Shown one piece after another: positions 29,182-37,326 of a stretch of 64,000 nucleotides of DNA (positions are counted from its first letter, which is position 1; each line of letters starts with the position of its first letter). The notes below the pieces were generated by a model that had not been told where the DNA came from, made no database searches, and was given only the letters and a program-made list of their open reading frames with translations. The position numbers were made by a program, and so were the translations under genes. The stretch covers positions 186,001 to 250,000 of the forward strand of contig NZ_RMBX01000006.1 of assembly GCF_003807585.1 (NCBI RefSeq), given 5' to 3'. The DNA is from Chitinophaga barathri (GTDB lineage: Bacteria; Bacteroidota; Bacteroidia; Chitinophagales; Chitinophagaceae).

Positions 29182-30231
29182 ATGCGCAAAAATTATTTCT
29201 ATACGCTACTCACGCTGGTCTTCGCGGTAATGCTGGGCGCCTGTATGCAAAAGTCGCCTGAGAAAAAAGCGGGCAATTACGTACTGGTGATCCATGGCGG
29301 GGCGGGCACCATCCTGAAGAAAAATATGACGCCTGAAAAAGAAGCCCAATACAAAGCAGGCCTTGAAGCCTCGCTCAAAAAAGGCTACGAAATATTACAG
29401 GCAGGGGGCTCCAGCCTTGACGCCGTGGAAGGCGCCATCAGGATACTGGAAGATGACCCGCTGTTCAACGCGGGCAAAGGCGCTGTATTCACCCACGACG
29501 GCCGCAACGAACTGGATGCAGCCATCATGGACGGCAGCACGCTGGCGGCGGGCTCTGTAGCGGGTGTGCGCACTATCAAAAACCCGATCTCCCTTGCGAG
29601 GGCCGTGATGGAGAAATCAGAGCACGTAATGATGGCGGGCCGCGGGGCGGAAGAGTTCGCTGCACAGGCCGGAGTTGAAATAGTAGACACTTCTTATTTC
29701 AGAACGGAAGAACGCTGGCAGGGCCTGCAAAAGGCACTGGCCGAAGATTCCGCGAAAGCAAAGCTCGATCACAGTTACATCCCGGCGCACAAGCTCGGCA
29801 TCCTGAACAGGGACAATAAATTCGGAACAGTAGGCTGCGTGGCGCTGGATAAAAAAGGCAACCTCGCGGCGGGCACTTCCACCGGCGGCATGACGAATAA
29901 AAAGTACGGCCGCATCGGCGACGCACCCATCATTGGCGCGGGCACTTACGCGAATAATGCTACCGTGGCCGTTTCCTGCACAGGTTGGGGTGAGTTTTAT
30001 ATCCGTAACGTGGTAGCTTATGACCTGTCCGCATTGATGGGTTACAAGAGCATGTCCGTGGAAGAAGCGGGAAAAGCAGTGATCAAAAAAGTAGGCGACC
30101 TGGGCGGAGATGGCGGATTGATCGCGTTGGACAAGGACGGGAATATGGCCATGCCGTTTAACACGGAAGGCATGTACCGCGGCACCGTAACAAAAGATGG
30201 AAAGATCGAAATCCTCATATACAAAAACTAA
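29182..30231 (+). CDS. Isoaspartyl peptidase / L-asparaginase (Ntn hydrolase, family T2)
   Basis: 349 aa lipoprotein (lipobox LGAC, cysteine near residue 21). The T2 family cleaves isoaspartyl dipeptides and asparagine after autoproteolysis that exposes an N-terminal threonine. The processing site is KFGTVGCVALD with the threonine at about residue 216, followed by the substrate-binding GTSTGGMTNKKYGRIGDAPIIGAGTYA. The N-terminal half has the family opening VLVIHGGAGTI and ALDAVEGAIRILEDDPLFNAGKGAVF. It begins one base after the cyanophycinase stop. In cyanophycin catabolism this activity splits beta-Asp-Arg dipeptides to aspartate and arginine, so the pair makes chemical sense. Confidence 0.92.
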   Translation: MRKNYFYTLLTLVFAVMLGACMQKSPEKKAGNYVLVIHGGAGTILKKNMTPEKEAQYKAGLEASLKKGYEILQAGGSSLDAVEGAIRILEDDPLFNAGKGAVFTHDGRNELDAAIMDGSTLAAGSVAGVRTIKNPISLARAVMEKSEHVMMAGRGAEEFAAQAGVEIVDTSYFRTEERWQGLQKALAEDSAKAKLDHSYIPAHKLGILNRDNKFGTVGCVALDKKGNLAAGTSTGGMTNKKYGRIGDAPIIGAGTYANNATVAVSCTGWGEFYIRNVVAYDLSALMGYKSMSVEEAGKAVIKKVGDLGGDGGLIALDKDGNMAMPFNTEGMYRGTVTKDGKIEILIYKN

Positions 30232-30252
30232 CCTGCAAACTGGATAAAGGCC

Positions 30253-30287
30253 GGCCGTTCCACCGAAAGGGGAGCGGCCATTTTTTT
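30253..30287 (+). terminator. Intrinsic terminator ending the SusCD-cyanophycinase block
   Basis: Stem GGCCGTTCC/GGAGCGGCC (one G-T pair) with loop ACCGAAAGG, followed by seven T. It overlaps the stop of the convergent PAP2 gene. Confidence 0.88.
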
Positions 30288-31659
30288 ACCAGATAAATGC
30301 CGTCAGCCCCAGCCCGAATACGAAGTGATTAAACCGCACTCTTTCCTGCCCGATATTTTTGAAAATAAATGTCCCGTCTGCATCCACATCATCCACGATG
30401 TCGATATCAAAATTATGATCGGAATCAAAATAACTGGCATAAGCCTTAATGCCAAGATTGCGTGCGATACGTTTCTGTATGCCCACTCCCGCGGACCAGC
30501 TGAAGGTGGCTTCCGGTTTGTAACGCAGGTAAGGGAACTCATTCATCTCCAGCAGTTCTTTCCAGGTTTCATTTAATACCAGCACCACATTGCCGTCTGC
30601 GCCCAGTGAAGAGCCCGCCAGCAATTTGCCGGTAATGAACCAGTTATGCGGAAGGGGAACGCTGAAGAAAGGCCCGGCGTGCAGGTACCGGATGCCCATT
30701 GGCTGGGTATAGTGCGCATCGCTGATCTCTGCCACATCGGGATCGTCTATCACCAGCCCGTCATCGTTGATCGGAAAACTGGTGAACGCAAATTCCCCGC
30801 CCACGCCTATATTCCGGTGGAAAAACCAGGCGCCTTCCACGCCAAGATTAAAACCCTGTTTGGCTTTCACGCCATTTACTTTGCCGGTAAGGTCTTTGGT
30901 GGTGGCTGTAGCGAAGCCCATCCGCATTTCCAGGAAGCTGGGCTTGCCATCTACGGGTATCGGGTCTTTGTGCAGCACGGGGCGCTCGCCTTTGTCTTTA
31001 TATACCTTTTCAGCAATAAGATAACCCAGCTCGGTGGAAAGGATGCCAATGCCTGCGCCCGCCAGTACATCGCTTACCCAGTGCCGGTTGTTCAGCTGCC
31101 TGCCGATGGCCGTAGCAGTGGACATGGCGTAGCCGCCCACGCTGTACAATGGGTGACGGTATTGCCCGTATTCTTTATGCAGAAAAGTGGCGTTCATAAA
31201 TGAATTGGCGGTATGCCCCGAGGGGAAGGAGTTAGCCTCCGAGCCGTCAGGCCTTTCCACTTTGGCTGTATACTTGATCGCATTCACGGTGACGCCCATG
31301 ATCACTGCGGAAAACGCATAAGAAAAAAAGGCGCGTTTCAGGGTGTGTTTACCTTTCACGCCGGCTGCATTCAGCCCGAATACCGCCACTGCCGGCACAT
31401 ATTGCATATAATCATCGAAATGATAACGGAAAGTAGGTATGTAGCGGTTGCGCAGTTCCCTGACATTTTTACGCTCGCCCCAGGTGAGAGCGCTGCCTGC
31501 GAAGAGAATGACGGGAACGGTGGTGATACGGACGGCTTTGCTTTGCCAGAAGTTGTGATGCGGCACGGTGTCAGGGGCGATCTGCTGTGCCCGCACGCTA
31601 AAAATGGCTGCGGTAGCGGATATGGTAAGGAACAATCTTTTTCGGAAAAGAGAGGTCAT
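30286..31659 (-). CDS. PAP2-family phosphatase with C-terminal barrel-like domain
   Basis: About 457 aa started at ATG 31659 (MTSLFRKRLFLTI); the frame is open to 31725. The signal peptide ends near FSVRAQ. The N-terminal half is a PAP2/type-2 phosphatidic acid phosphatase: KYTAKVERPDG (K-x6-RP), SFPSGHTANSF (PSGH) and RQLNNRHWVSDVLAGAGIG (R-x5-H-x3-D) are all present. The C-terminal roughly 220 residues consist of alternating strands (FNLGVEGAWFFHRNIGVGGEFAFTSF ... FVFGLGLTAFIW) and end in an aromatic residue like outer-membrane beta-barrels. It may be a lipid or lipid A phosphatase tethered to the outer membrane. Confidence 0.87.
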   Translation of the reverse strand: MTSLFRKRLFLTISATAAIFSVRAQQIAPDTVPHHNFWQSKAVRITTVPVILFAGSALTWGERKNVRELRNRYIPTFRYHFDDYMQYVPAVAVFGLNAAGVKGKHTLKRAFFSYAFSAVIMGVTVNAIKYTAKVERPDGSEANSFPSGHTANSFMNATFLHKEYGQYRHPLYSVGGYAMSTATAIGRQLNNRHWVSDVLAGAGIGILSTELGYLIAEKVYKDKGERPVLHKDPIPVDGKPSFLEMRMGFATATTKDLTGKVNGVKAKQGFNLGVEGAWFFHRNIGVGGEFAFTSFPINDDGLVIDDPDVAEISDAHYTQPMGIRYLHAGPFFSVPLPHNWFITGKLLAGSSLGADGNVVLVLNETWKELLEMNEFPYLRYKPEATFSWSAGVGIQKRIARNLGIKAYASYFDSDHNFDIDIVDDVDADGTFIFKNIGQERVRFNHFVFGLGLTAFIW

Positions 31660-31694
31660 ATGCTTATTTATATAGGTTAATAGTACGCGGGAAA

Positions 31695-32093
31695 CTATGA
31701 TTTGATCTTCACCGAACCGCTGCATACGTCACCTTCTTCGGTGCCGTCGGTCCATTGTTTCAGAAATTTGATGCGGTCGTAAGTGAGCATAGTTTTATAG
31801 TTGGCCCAGCACATCGGCAACACGCTGCCGTAATATCCCGGCTCCTTGCTGGGGAACATCGTATTCATTTCCAACTCACGGAGCTGCACCCACATCCGCT
31901 GTGATATCTTCAGGTTCCTGATAAAGGCGGTATCGGCTTTGTAATCTGTCAGGATCTTCTGGTAAATGGCATTTAATTCCTTGTCGGCTTTCTGAAAGTC
32001 TTTGCCGCTGGAGGTGTTCATTTCGGACTGGCTTTGGCCGGAGCATATATTCACAAGGATCAGCAGCGCGACGGTAATTGGCAAGATTTTCAT
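31695..32093 (-). CDS. LprI-like (DUF1311) exported protein
   Basis: About 132 aa with a signal peptide (MKILPITVALLILVNICSG) when started at ATG 32093; upstream codons are in frame but not signal-like. The body (KDFQKADKELNAIYQKILTDY, RNLKISQRMWVQLRELEMN) is the LprI N-terminal/DUF1311 pattern, small periplasmic proteins some of which inhibit lysozyme. Two cysteines (PMCWANYK and DVCSGS) could form the usual disulfide. It is 35 bases upstream of the PAP2 gene on the same strand, so they are likely co-transcribed. Function is inferred from family only. Confidence 0.82.
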   Translation of the reverse strand: MKILPITVALLILVNICSGQSQSEMNTSSGKDFQKADKELNAIYQKILTDYKADTAFIRNLKISQRMWVQLRELEMNTMFPSKEPGYYGSVLPMCWANYKTMLTYDRIKFLKQWTDGTEEGDVCSGSVKIKS

Positions 32094-32279
32094 ACGAGCG
32101 CGTTTTAGGGGGTAATGCTGGAATAACAAAGAAACCGGGAGAATGTTCAGTGATAAGATAACACATTCCTTTCGGAGATACAATTCCTCACTTCAGCCGG
32201 TCTTTTCTGCATTCCGGTTGCTCCGGCTTGCATTCTGCACCTGTATTACGGAGTTTTATCGCTTTTAATCAATAATTAC

Positions 32280-33563
32280 ATGAAGAAATATTGTTTGCTT
32301 TGGATGCTGGGCATAATAACGATGTATGCCTGCAAAAAATCCTCAAATGGCCCAGAACAGGGCGCTAAGCCGGAACCGGTTGTATCAGAGAAAGGTACTC
32401 CGCGGGGTGCCGGCGCCCGTAAAATTATCGGTCCAGCAGGCGGAGCGCTTACCAGTGTGGACGGCCTGGTGACCATCACCGTTCCCGCCGGTACTGTCGC
32501 TGCCAATACGGAATTTGGTATTCAGTCTATCACCAATACCCTCACCGGAGACTCCACCGTGCTTAATTACCGCCTGACGCCGGAAGGAAGCACATTCTCA
32601 AAACCGGTGACCGTGGCTTTCAGCTATGACCAGCCGGGGTTATGGGACGCGCTGGCGGATGGGATGATGATAGGTTGCCAGAATCCGGACGGCACCTGGA
32701 AAGCGGTATCGTCCGTACTGGACAAACAGGCAAAAACGGTGAAAGTGGCCACCACACATTTCAGTGACTGGTCCATCGTGTCTTTGCTGAAACTGGTGCC
32801 TGATAAAAAAGAGATAGTGGCCATGGAAGAAACACGTTTTAAAATAGAAGGAATGGTACCGGTAGAGGAAGACGATCTGCTGGCACCACTTTCAAATGAT
32901 GACCTTGAAGGCTGGGTACAAGGCATCCACAACTGGAAGCTCATTGCTGGCGACGGTATCCTGTCCGATGTTACCAATGAGCCGCTGGTGAAAATGTTCA
33001 AGGCTCCGGACAATGTGGCCATGACGCAGCTGGCGGAATTGCAGGTGGAGCTTACCGGCAATATGTGGGTGAAGGACAGTACCGCACCGGGTGGAAGAAG
33101 AACTATGAAGCAGGCGATATTATTAGGCAGCATAACCGTGCTGGGCGGTAGTTATATGACAGGCTCATTCGCGGATGACATCAGTACAGACCAGGTATTT
33201 GCACTGTATTCCGCGGGCAAGATCTACATCACAGGCCATACCGCCACTGGTTCTGTAAGTCTTACACTGAATGGGAGTGGCGCAAAATCATATCCCTGCG
33301 GAGATGCGAACCTGCCCGGAACATCTTTGGCCATTGCAGTCCGGGATAGGGAGCCCGGCGTATATTCTTATGGTTCACAATACGAAGAGTGCGGCCCTCC
33401 GCGTGTTACAAGATATTCCGAAGGCGTCGTGGAACTGGAAAAATGGGGAAAGGTGGGAGAGCAGGTGGAAGGCACATTTACGGGCCTGTTATATTCAGGC
33501 AGTTGCGACAACATTAAGAAAAAACAATTGACAGTAAAATTCAGGACGATAAGGGGACTGTGA
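32280..33563 (+). CDS. ZU5-like domain lipoprotein of unknown function
   Basis: 427-aa surface or periplasmic lipoprotein (lipobox MYAC, cysteine near residue 18). Residues about 48-110 read IGPAGGALTSVDGLVTITVPAGTV, then LTPEGSTFSKPVTVAFSYD, a pattern seen in ZU5-like domains of secreted bacterial proteins. The following region up to TTHFSDWSIVSLL is the usual end of that module. The C-terminal 230 residues contain a few cysteines and strand-rich segments that I do not recognise. It is alone between divergent and convergent neighbours, with its own terminator. No enzymatic motif is visible, so binding or adhesion is the most that can be guessed. Confidence 0.75.
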   Translation: MKKYCLLWMLGIITMYACKKSSNGPEQGAKPEPVVSEKGTPRGAGARKIIGPAGGALTSVDGLVTITVPAGTVAANTEFGIQSITNTLTGDSTVLNYRLTPEGSTFSKPVTVAFSYDQPGLWDALADGMMIGCQNPDGTWKAVSSVLDKQAKTVKVATTHFSDWSIVSLLKLVPDKKEIVAMEETRFKIEGMVPVEEDDLLAPLSNDDLEGWVQGIHNWKLIAGDGILSDVTNEPLVKMFKAPDNVAMTQLAELQVELTGNMWVKDSTAPGGRRTMKQAILLGSITVLGGSYMTGSFADDISTDQVFALYSAGKIYITGHTATGSVSLTLNGSGAKSYPCGDANLPGTSLAIAVRDREPGVYSYGSQYEECGPPRVTRYSEGVVELEKWGKVGEQVEGTFTGLLYSGSCDNIKKKQLTVKFRTIRGL

Positions 33564-33580
33564 TGGTGATCATCGGAAGA

Positions 33581-33622
33581 AAAAAGGATATGTGCCTGTG
33601 CGCATATCCTTTTTCTTTTTTA
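33581..33622. terminator. Bidirectional terminator between convergent lipoprotein genes
   Basis: Stem AAAAAGGATATG/CATATCCTTTTT extended by a short inner stem, with T-rich tails on both strands. It serves the plus-strand gene ending at 33563 and the minus-strand frameshifted gene ending at 33620. Confidence 0.85.
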
Positions 33623-34182
33623 TTCTGCTAATTCCACTTTCACGTTCACCTGCGTCCAGTCGCCACGGTTGGGCGCCGCGAAAGAGGCTTCGGAGCTGGT
33701 GGGTATGAAGGTGACAAAAGAGGAGCCCATTACATTCACCGGTTTCAGGCGCCCGCATAATTCACCAACACGCCGCCCGCCCAGAAATGCACGGCTCCCT
33801 GGGGCACCACCATTTCGTAATACCCCTTATTGTCGGACAGCCCGCTGGAATAGCTGTACAGCCCGCCCACAGCGCTGCTGCGCACGCCAATGTAAGCGCC
33901 CTCGATGGGTCTGCCGCTGAGGTCGGTCACATACCCGATGAGTTTGCCGGTTTTTTTGGTCAGCTGGGGGAAGACGGGCACCTGGCCGGGAAGGTCACCC
34001 ATCAGGTTTACATTATCCGCATCAGGTCCGAGGTCAAAAGTATTTTCCCCGGCCACGGCGGGCAAAGGAATCACAGTAGGTACGCCGTTGGGCGTATCCG
34101 GATCAGCGGGGCCATCGCCGCCTTTGGAACAGGCGGATATGAGGCAGATAAGCACTGCCGGGGCAAGAATGGATAATTTCAT
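33620..34182 (-). pseudogene. Frameshifted lipoprotein with carboxypeptidase-regulatory-like domain
   Basis: The N-terminal 145 residues read cleanly: lipobox ISAC (cysteine near 18), an Asp/Pro-rich linker, then GKLIGYVTDLSGRPIEGAYIGVRS, a CarboxypepD_reg-like beta-sandwich ending VHFWAGGVLVNYAGA, and a stop at 33745. One frame over, the sequence continues without interruption as LKPVNVMGSSFVTFIPTSSE... to VNVKVELAE and a stop at 33620, just before the terminator. A single missing base at GGCGCC near 33748 would restore a 187-aa protein. The fault may be a real mutation or a sequencing or assembly indel; no standard slippery heptamer is present. Confidence 0.78.
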
Positions 34183-34304
34183 ATATAAGAATATTTACAA
34201 AATGGGGCAAGCTACAATAACCGCTGCCCGGGCGGAACAGCCGCTGTAGCGGAACGGCGGACGGGGCCGCCGTAGTGAAGGATTTAAGATTTGAAATGTT
34301 TTAA

Positions 34305-34336
34305 TTTGGATTTCAGTAATTTAATGCGTAATATTG
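34305..34336 (+). promoter_or_regulatory. Promoter of tRNA-Gln(CTG)
   Basis: TTTG at 34305-34308, a 20-base spacer, then TAATATTG at 34329-34336, one mismatch from TAnnTTTG. The tRNA starts 31 bases further on. Confidence 0.62.
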
Positions 34337-34367
34337 CAGCCTGAAAAATGCTACCGCATGAAGTAAT

Positions 34368-34438
34368 TGCCGAATAGTATAACGGTAGTACGACAGACTC
34401 TGACTCTGTTTGTCTTGGTTCGAATCCAGGTTCGGCAA
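34368..34438 (+). tRNA. tRNA-Gln (anticodon CTG)
   Basis: 71-nt cloverleaf with acceptor TGCCGAA/TTCGGCA, anticodon stem ACAGA/TCTGT and loop CTCTGAC giving anticodon CTG, which reads CAG. The T arm CTTGG-TTCGAAT-CCAGG is identical to that of the tRNA-Gln(TTG) at 11872. CCA is not encoded. It has its own promoter and terminator. Confidence 0.95.
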
Positions 34439-34441
34439 CAA

Positions 34442-34482
34442 AAAATGGACAATCCGCAACATCCCGGGTTGTCCATTTTCTT
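34442..34482 (+). terminator. Terminator of tRNA-Gln(CTG)
   Basis: Stem AAAATGGACAA/TTGTCCATTTT around a partly paired 16-base interior, followed by CTTTT. Confidence 0.82.
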
Positions 34483-34593
34483 TTAATTCATTTCAGCAAT
34501 ACGCTTCTTTCCCACCATTTTATACTCCTGTCGGTTTTGTTCTATTTTCCGGCTTTGCGCCGTCCTAGTTTTGGGTTACAAAATATCCAGACT

Positions 34594-35445
34594 ATGATAG
34601 CTATAACAGGCGCCAACGGCAATTTAGGCAGGGCCACCGTTTCGTTTTTGTTTGACAGAACAGTCCCCCGGAACATCGTAGCGGTGGTACGGGATGCCTC
34701 CAAAGTGCAGGATTATGCGGAAGCCGGCATCCAGGTGAGGGTAGCGGATTACAACGATCCCGCTTCCATGCGCAGGGCCTTCGGGGACGTGGAGAAAGTA
34801 TTGCAGATATCCACTTCCAGCTACGGGGAGCAGGCCATGCGAGAAGAACAGAATGTAGTGCGGGCGGCCAAAGAGCAGGATGTAAAACACATCGTATACA
34901 CCAGCATCCTGAAACCCGGAGATCACGTACATTTCCTCGCAGGCCGCGTTTGCGGCAACACGGAGCGGCTTATCAAAAACTCCGGCATGCATTACACCAT
35001 TTTCAGGAACAGCATGTATTTCGAGCTTATTCCTTTTTTAATCGGCAGCGCCCTGAAAGACGGGCAGGTCTATTATCCCGGCGGGAGGGGAAAAGTAAGT
35101 TACATATCCATGCCTGATATCGCAGAGGCCCTGGCCAATGTGCTCACCGGCGGCAATCACCGCAACGTGGCGTATAATATCACCGGCAGCGAGGCCTACG
35201 GTTTTGACGATATTGCCGGGATGCTGCATTCCGAAAAAGGCATCAAAGCCCGGTACATCGATGTACCCGCGAAGGCATATCACACGGAACTATTGAAGTT
35301 CGGGATGTCCGGGCAGGAAGCCGATTTCCATATCAGTATGGCAAACAGCGTGAAGGCGCATGAGTTTTCCCAGACGGATGATGTGATCGAAAAACTGTTG
35401 CAGCGCAGGAGACGTACCCTGCCGGAATTTATCAGAACCATTTAA
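34594..35445 (+). CDS. NmrA-type NAD(P)H-binding oxidoreductase (QOR2/YtfG-like)
   Basis: About 283 aa atypical short-chain dehydrogenase. The nucleotide-binding motif GANGNLG is at residues 6-12 and the fold continues with IVAVVRDASKV and VRVADYNDPASMRRAF. HIVYTSIL and the later YRNS-type segment (YTIFRNSMYFELIPFLIG) follow the NmrA/QOR2 quinone reductase pattern. It is cytosolic. I chose ATG 34594 because it begins directly before the Rossmann strand. A TAGTTTTG box at 34566-34573 may be the promoter -7 element. It has its own terminator, but its neighbours are a ring-cleaving dioxygenase and an esterase, consistent with quinone or aromatic stress handling. Confidence 0.87.
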   Translation: MIAITGANGNLGRATVSFLFDRTVPRNIVAVVRDASKVQDYAEAGIQVRVADYNDPASMRRAFGDVEKVLQISTSSYGEQAMREEQNVVRAAKEQDVKHIVYTSILKPGDHVHFLAGRVCGNTERLIKNSGMHYTIFRNSMYFELIPFLIGSALKDGQVYYPGGRGKVSYISMPDIAEALANVLTGGNHRNVAYNITGSEAYGFDDIAGMLHSEKGIKARYIDVPAKAYHTELLKFGMSGQEADFHISMANSVKAHEFSQTDDVIEKLLQRRRRTLPEFIRTI

Positions 35446-35464
35446 CCTTTAAAAGCGGAAACCG

Positions 35465-35496
35465 GGGCCTGCTTTACTTTGTAAGGCGGCCCTTTT
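35465..35496 (+). terminator. Terminator after the NmrA-type gene
   Basis: Stem GGGCC plus GCTTTAC pairing with GTAAGGC plus GGCCC, with one bulged T and a TTT loop, followed by four T. Confidence 0.72.
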
Positions 35497-35726
35497 GTGC
35501 GTGGGCAATCAACGTCAGCCGTGCTCTTTTATGTTTCAGTTAACAGTAAATGCCGCCACGTTAAATCCGGGTATGAACTGTTATTTTTAAGATGTACAAA
35601 CCCTGACCTTCAATGTACATCCGCGGTTTCGCATTGGAAATACCCGCCGCCAGGTGTATTATTGAGGTGAACAAATACGTGGGAATACATGTTTTCACTA
35701 TATTCCCGCACAAACACACATACATT

Positions 35727-36674
35727 ATGGCACAGCTGATTACCGGCATCCATCACATCACGGCGATGGCGGATGATTCCCAGAAAAACGTTGATTTTTA
35801 CACCGGCATCCTCGGGCTCAGGCTGGTGAAGAAAACCGTCAATTTTGACGCGCCGGATGTGTATCATTTTTATTACGGGGACGAATCGGGAAATCCGGGC
35901 AGCATACTTACTTTTTTCCCGTTCCAGGGTATCCACAAAGGCCGCCGCGGGAAAGGAATGCTCAATACCACTTCGTTTTCGGTTCCTTCCGCTTCGCTGA
36001 ATTACTGGCAGGAAAGGCTGATGAAATTTGGGGTCACGCCAAAACCCCCACAGGAAAGGTTTGAGAAAGAAACGGTCATATATTTCGAAGACCAGGACGG
36101 CCTGGGACTTGAACTCGTGTTCAACGACGCGGATAGCCGCCCTGGTTTCAGCTACGGCCAGATCCCGACGGAACATGCTGTCAAAGGGTTTTATAACGTG
36201 GAGATATGGGAAGAAGGATATGAAAGAACAGCGGCGCTGCTCACCGAACAAATGGATCATAAGCTCATTGCCGAAAGCGGCAACCGTTTCCGTTTCGCGG
36301 CCAATGATTCTCCCGGTAATTATGTGGATATTCTCTGCTCGCCGGACAGCCTGAGGGGCCTGAGCGGCGGCGGCACTGTGCATCATATTGCATTCGCCAC
36401 ACCCGATCACGCCACGCAGGAAGCGGCCCGCGAAAAGCTGCGGATGATGAACCCCACGCCGATCTTAGACCGCAGTTATTTCACTTCTATCTATTTCCGC
36501 GAGCCCGGCGGCGTTTTATTCGAGATCGCTACTGCAGGCCCCGGATTTGCTACAGACGAGACAAAAGATCACCTGGGCGAAGCGCTGAAGCTGCCTCTGC
36601 AGTACGAGCCGATGCGTGCGGAACTGAACGAAAGTCTTCCTCCTGTTTTTGTTGACATCGAAAAATTCAGGTAA
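35727..36674 (+). CDS. Ring-cleaving dioxygenase (VOC superfamily, MhqO-like)
   Basis: About 315 aa made of two paired glyoxalase/VOC modules. Module 1 begins GIHHITAMADDSQKNVDFYTGILGLRLVKKTVNFD, with the first metal-binding histidine in GIHH, and contains GNPGSILTFFPF. Module 2 begins VKGFYNVEIWEE and holds VHHIAFATPD and a final glutamate in REPGGVLFEIAT. These are the ligands of an Fe(II)/Mn(II)-dependent extradiol-type dioxygenase, as in Bacillus MhqO and MhqA, which act on hydroquinones. The start ATG 35727 (MAQLITGIHHITAM) matches family members; the upstream in-frame part does not. An esterase gene follows after 25 bases, the MhqO/MhqD-like pair. Confidence 0.9.
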   Translation: MAQLITGIHHITAMADDSQKNVDFYTGILGLRLVKKTVNFDAPDVYHFYYGDESGNPGSILTFFPFQGIHKGRRGKGMLNTTSFSVPSASLNYWQERLMKFGVTPKPPQERFEKETVIYFEDQDGLGLELVFNDADSRPGFSYGQIPTEHAVKGFYNVEIWEEGYERTAALLTEQMDHKLIAESGNRFRFAANDSPGNYVDILCSPDSLRGLSGGGTVHHIAFATPDHATQEAAREKLRMMNPTPILDRSYFTSIYFREPGGVLFEIATAGPGFATDETKDHLGEALKLPLQYEPMRAELNESLPPVFVDIEKFR

Positions 36675-36699
36675 AACCCAACATCCAAAACCAGGCAAC

Positions 36700-37326
36700 A
36701 TGCATCAGAAAAAGATATTCACCGGCGGGAAAAAACTATCAGAGGCCAATCAGGCGCTCGTGCTGATACACGGTCGGGGAGGGAGCGCGGAAGATATCCT
36801 CACGCTGGCGGACCATCTGCATGTGAAAGATTTCGCGCTGGTAGCGCCAGAAGCCAGCGGCAATACCTGGTACCCGCATTCTTTTATGGCGCCGCCATTG
36901 CAGAACGAGCCATGGCTGTCATCCGCCATCGCTGTACTGGAAGAAGTGGTGAACGATATTGTGGCGGAAGGAATTGCAAGAGAACATATTTTCTTCACCG
37001 GCTTTTCACAGGGCGCCTGCCTTACGCTGGAATTTATAACGAGAAATGCCGCAAGATACGGTGGTGTAGCGGCTTTTACCGGTGGCCTTATCGGGGACCG
37101 CATTTATCCTGAAAACTACAAGGGAAGTTTTGAACAAACACCTGTATTCATCGCCAGCGGCGATCCTGATATGCATGTGCCCGTAAAACGGGTGGAAGAA
37201 ACTGTCGCCATCGTGGATTCCATGGGTGCTAAAGTAACCCTGAAGTTATACCCGGGCAGGCCGCACACCATTGGCCTTGATGAGCTGGCGTTGGCGAACC
37301 GGGTCGTGTTTAATACTGCATCATAA
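36700..37326 (+). CDS. Phospholipase/carboxylesterase-family hydrolase (MhqD/YpfH-like)
   Basis: 208-aa cytosolic alpha/beta hydrolase. ALVLIHGRGGSAED forms the oxyanion loop, GFSQGAC near residues 101-107 holds the catalytic serine, the probable acid is in SGDPDMHVPVKR, and the catalytic histidine is in GRPHTIG. The length matches the dienelactone-hydrolase-like carboxylesterases that accompany MhqO-type dioxygenases. ATG 36700 was chosen because the upstream in-frame codons overlap the dioxygenase end and are not conserved-looking. Its 3' end overlaps the convergent CAT-like gene by 17 bases. Confidence 0.88.
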   Translation: MHQKKIFTGGKKLSEANQALVLIHGRGGSAEDILTLADHLHVKDFALVAPEASGNTWYPHSFMAPPLQNEPWLSSAIAVLEEVVNDIVAEGIAREHIFFTGFSQGACLTLEFITRNAARYGGVAAFTGGLIGDRIYPENYKGSFEQTPVFIASGDPDMHVPVKRVEETVAIVDSMGAKVTLKLYPGRPHTIGLDELALANRVVFNTAS

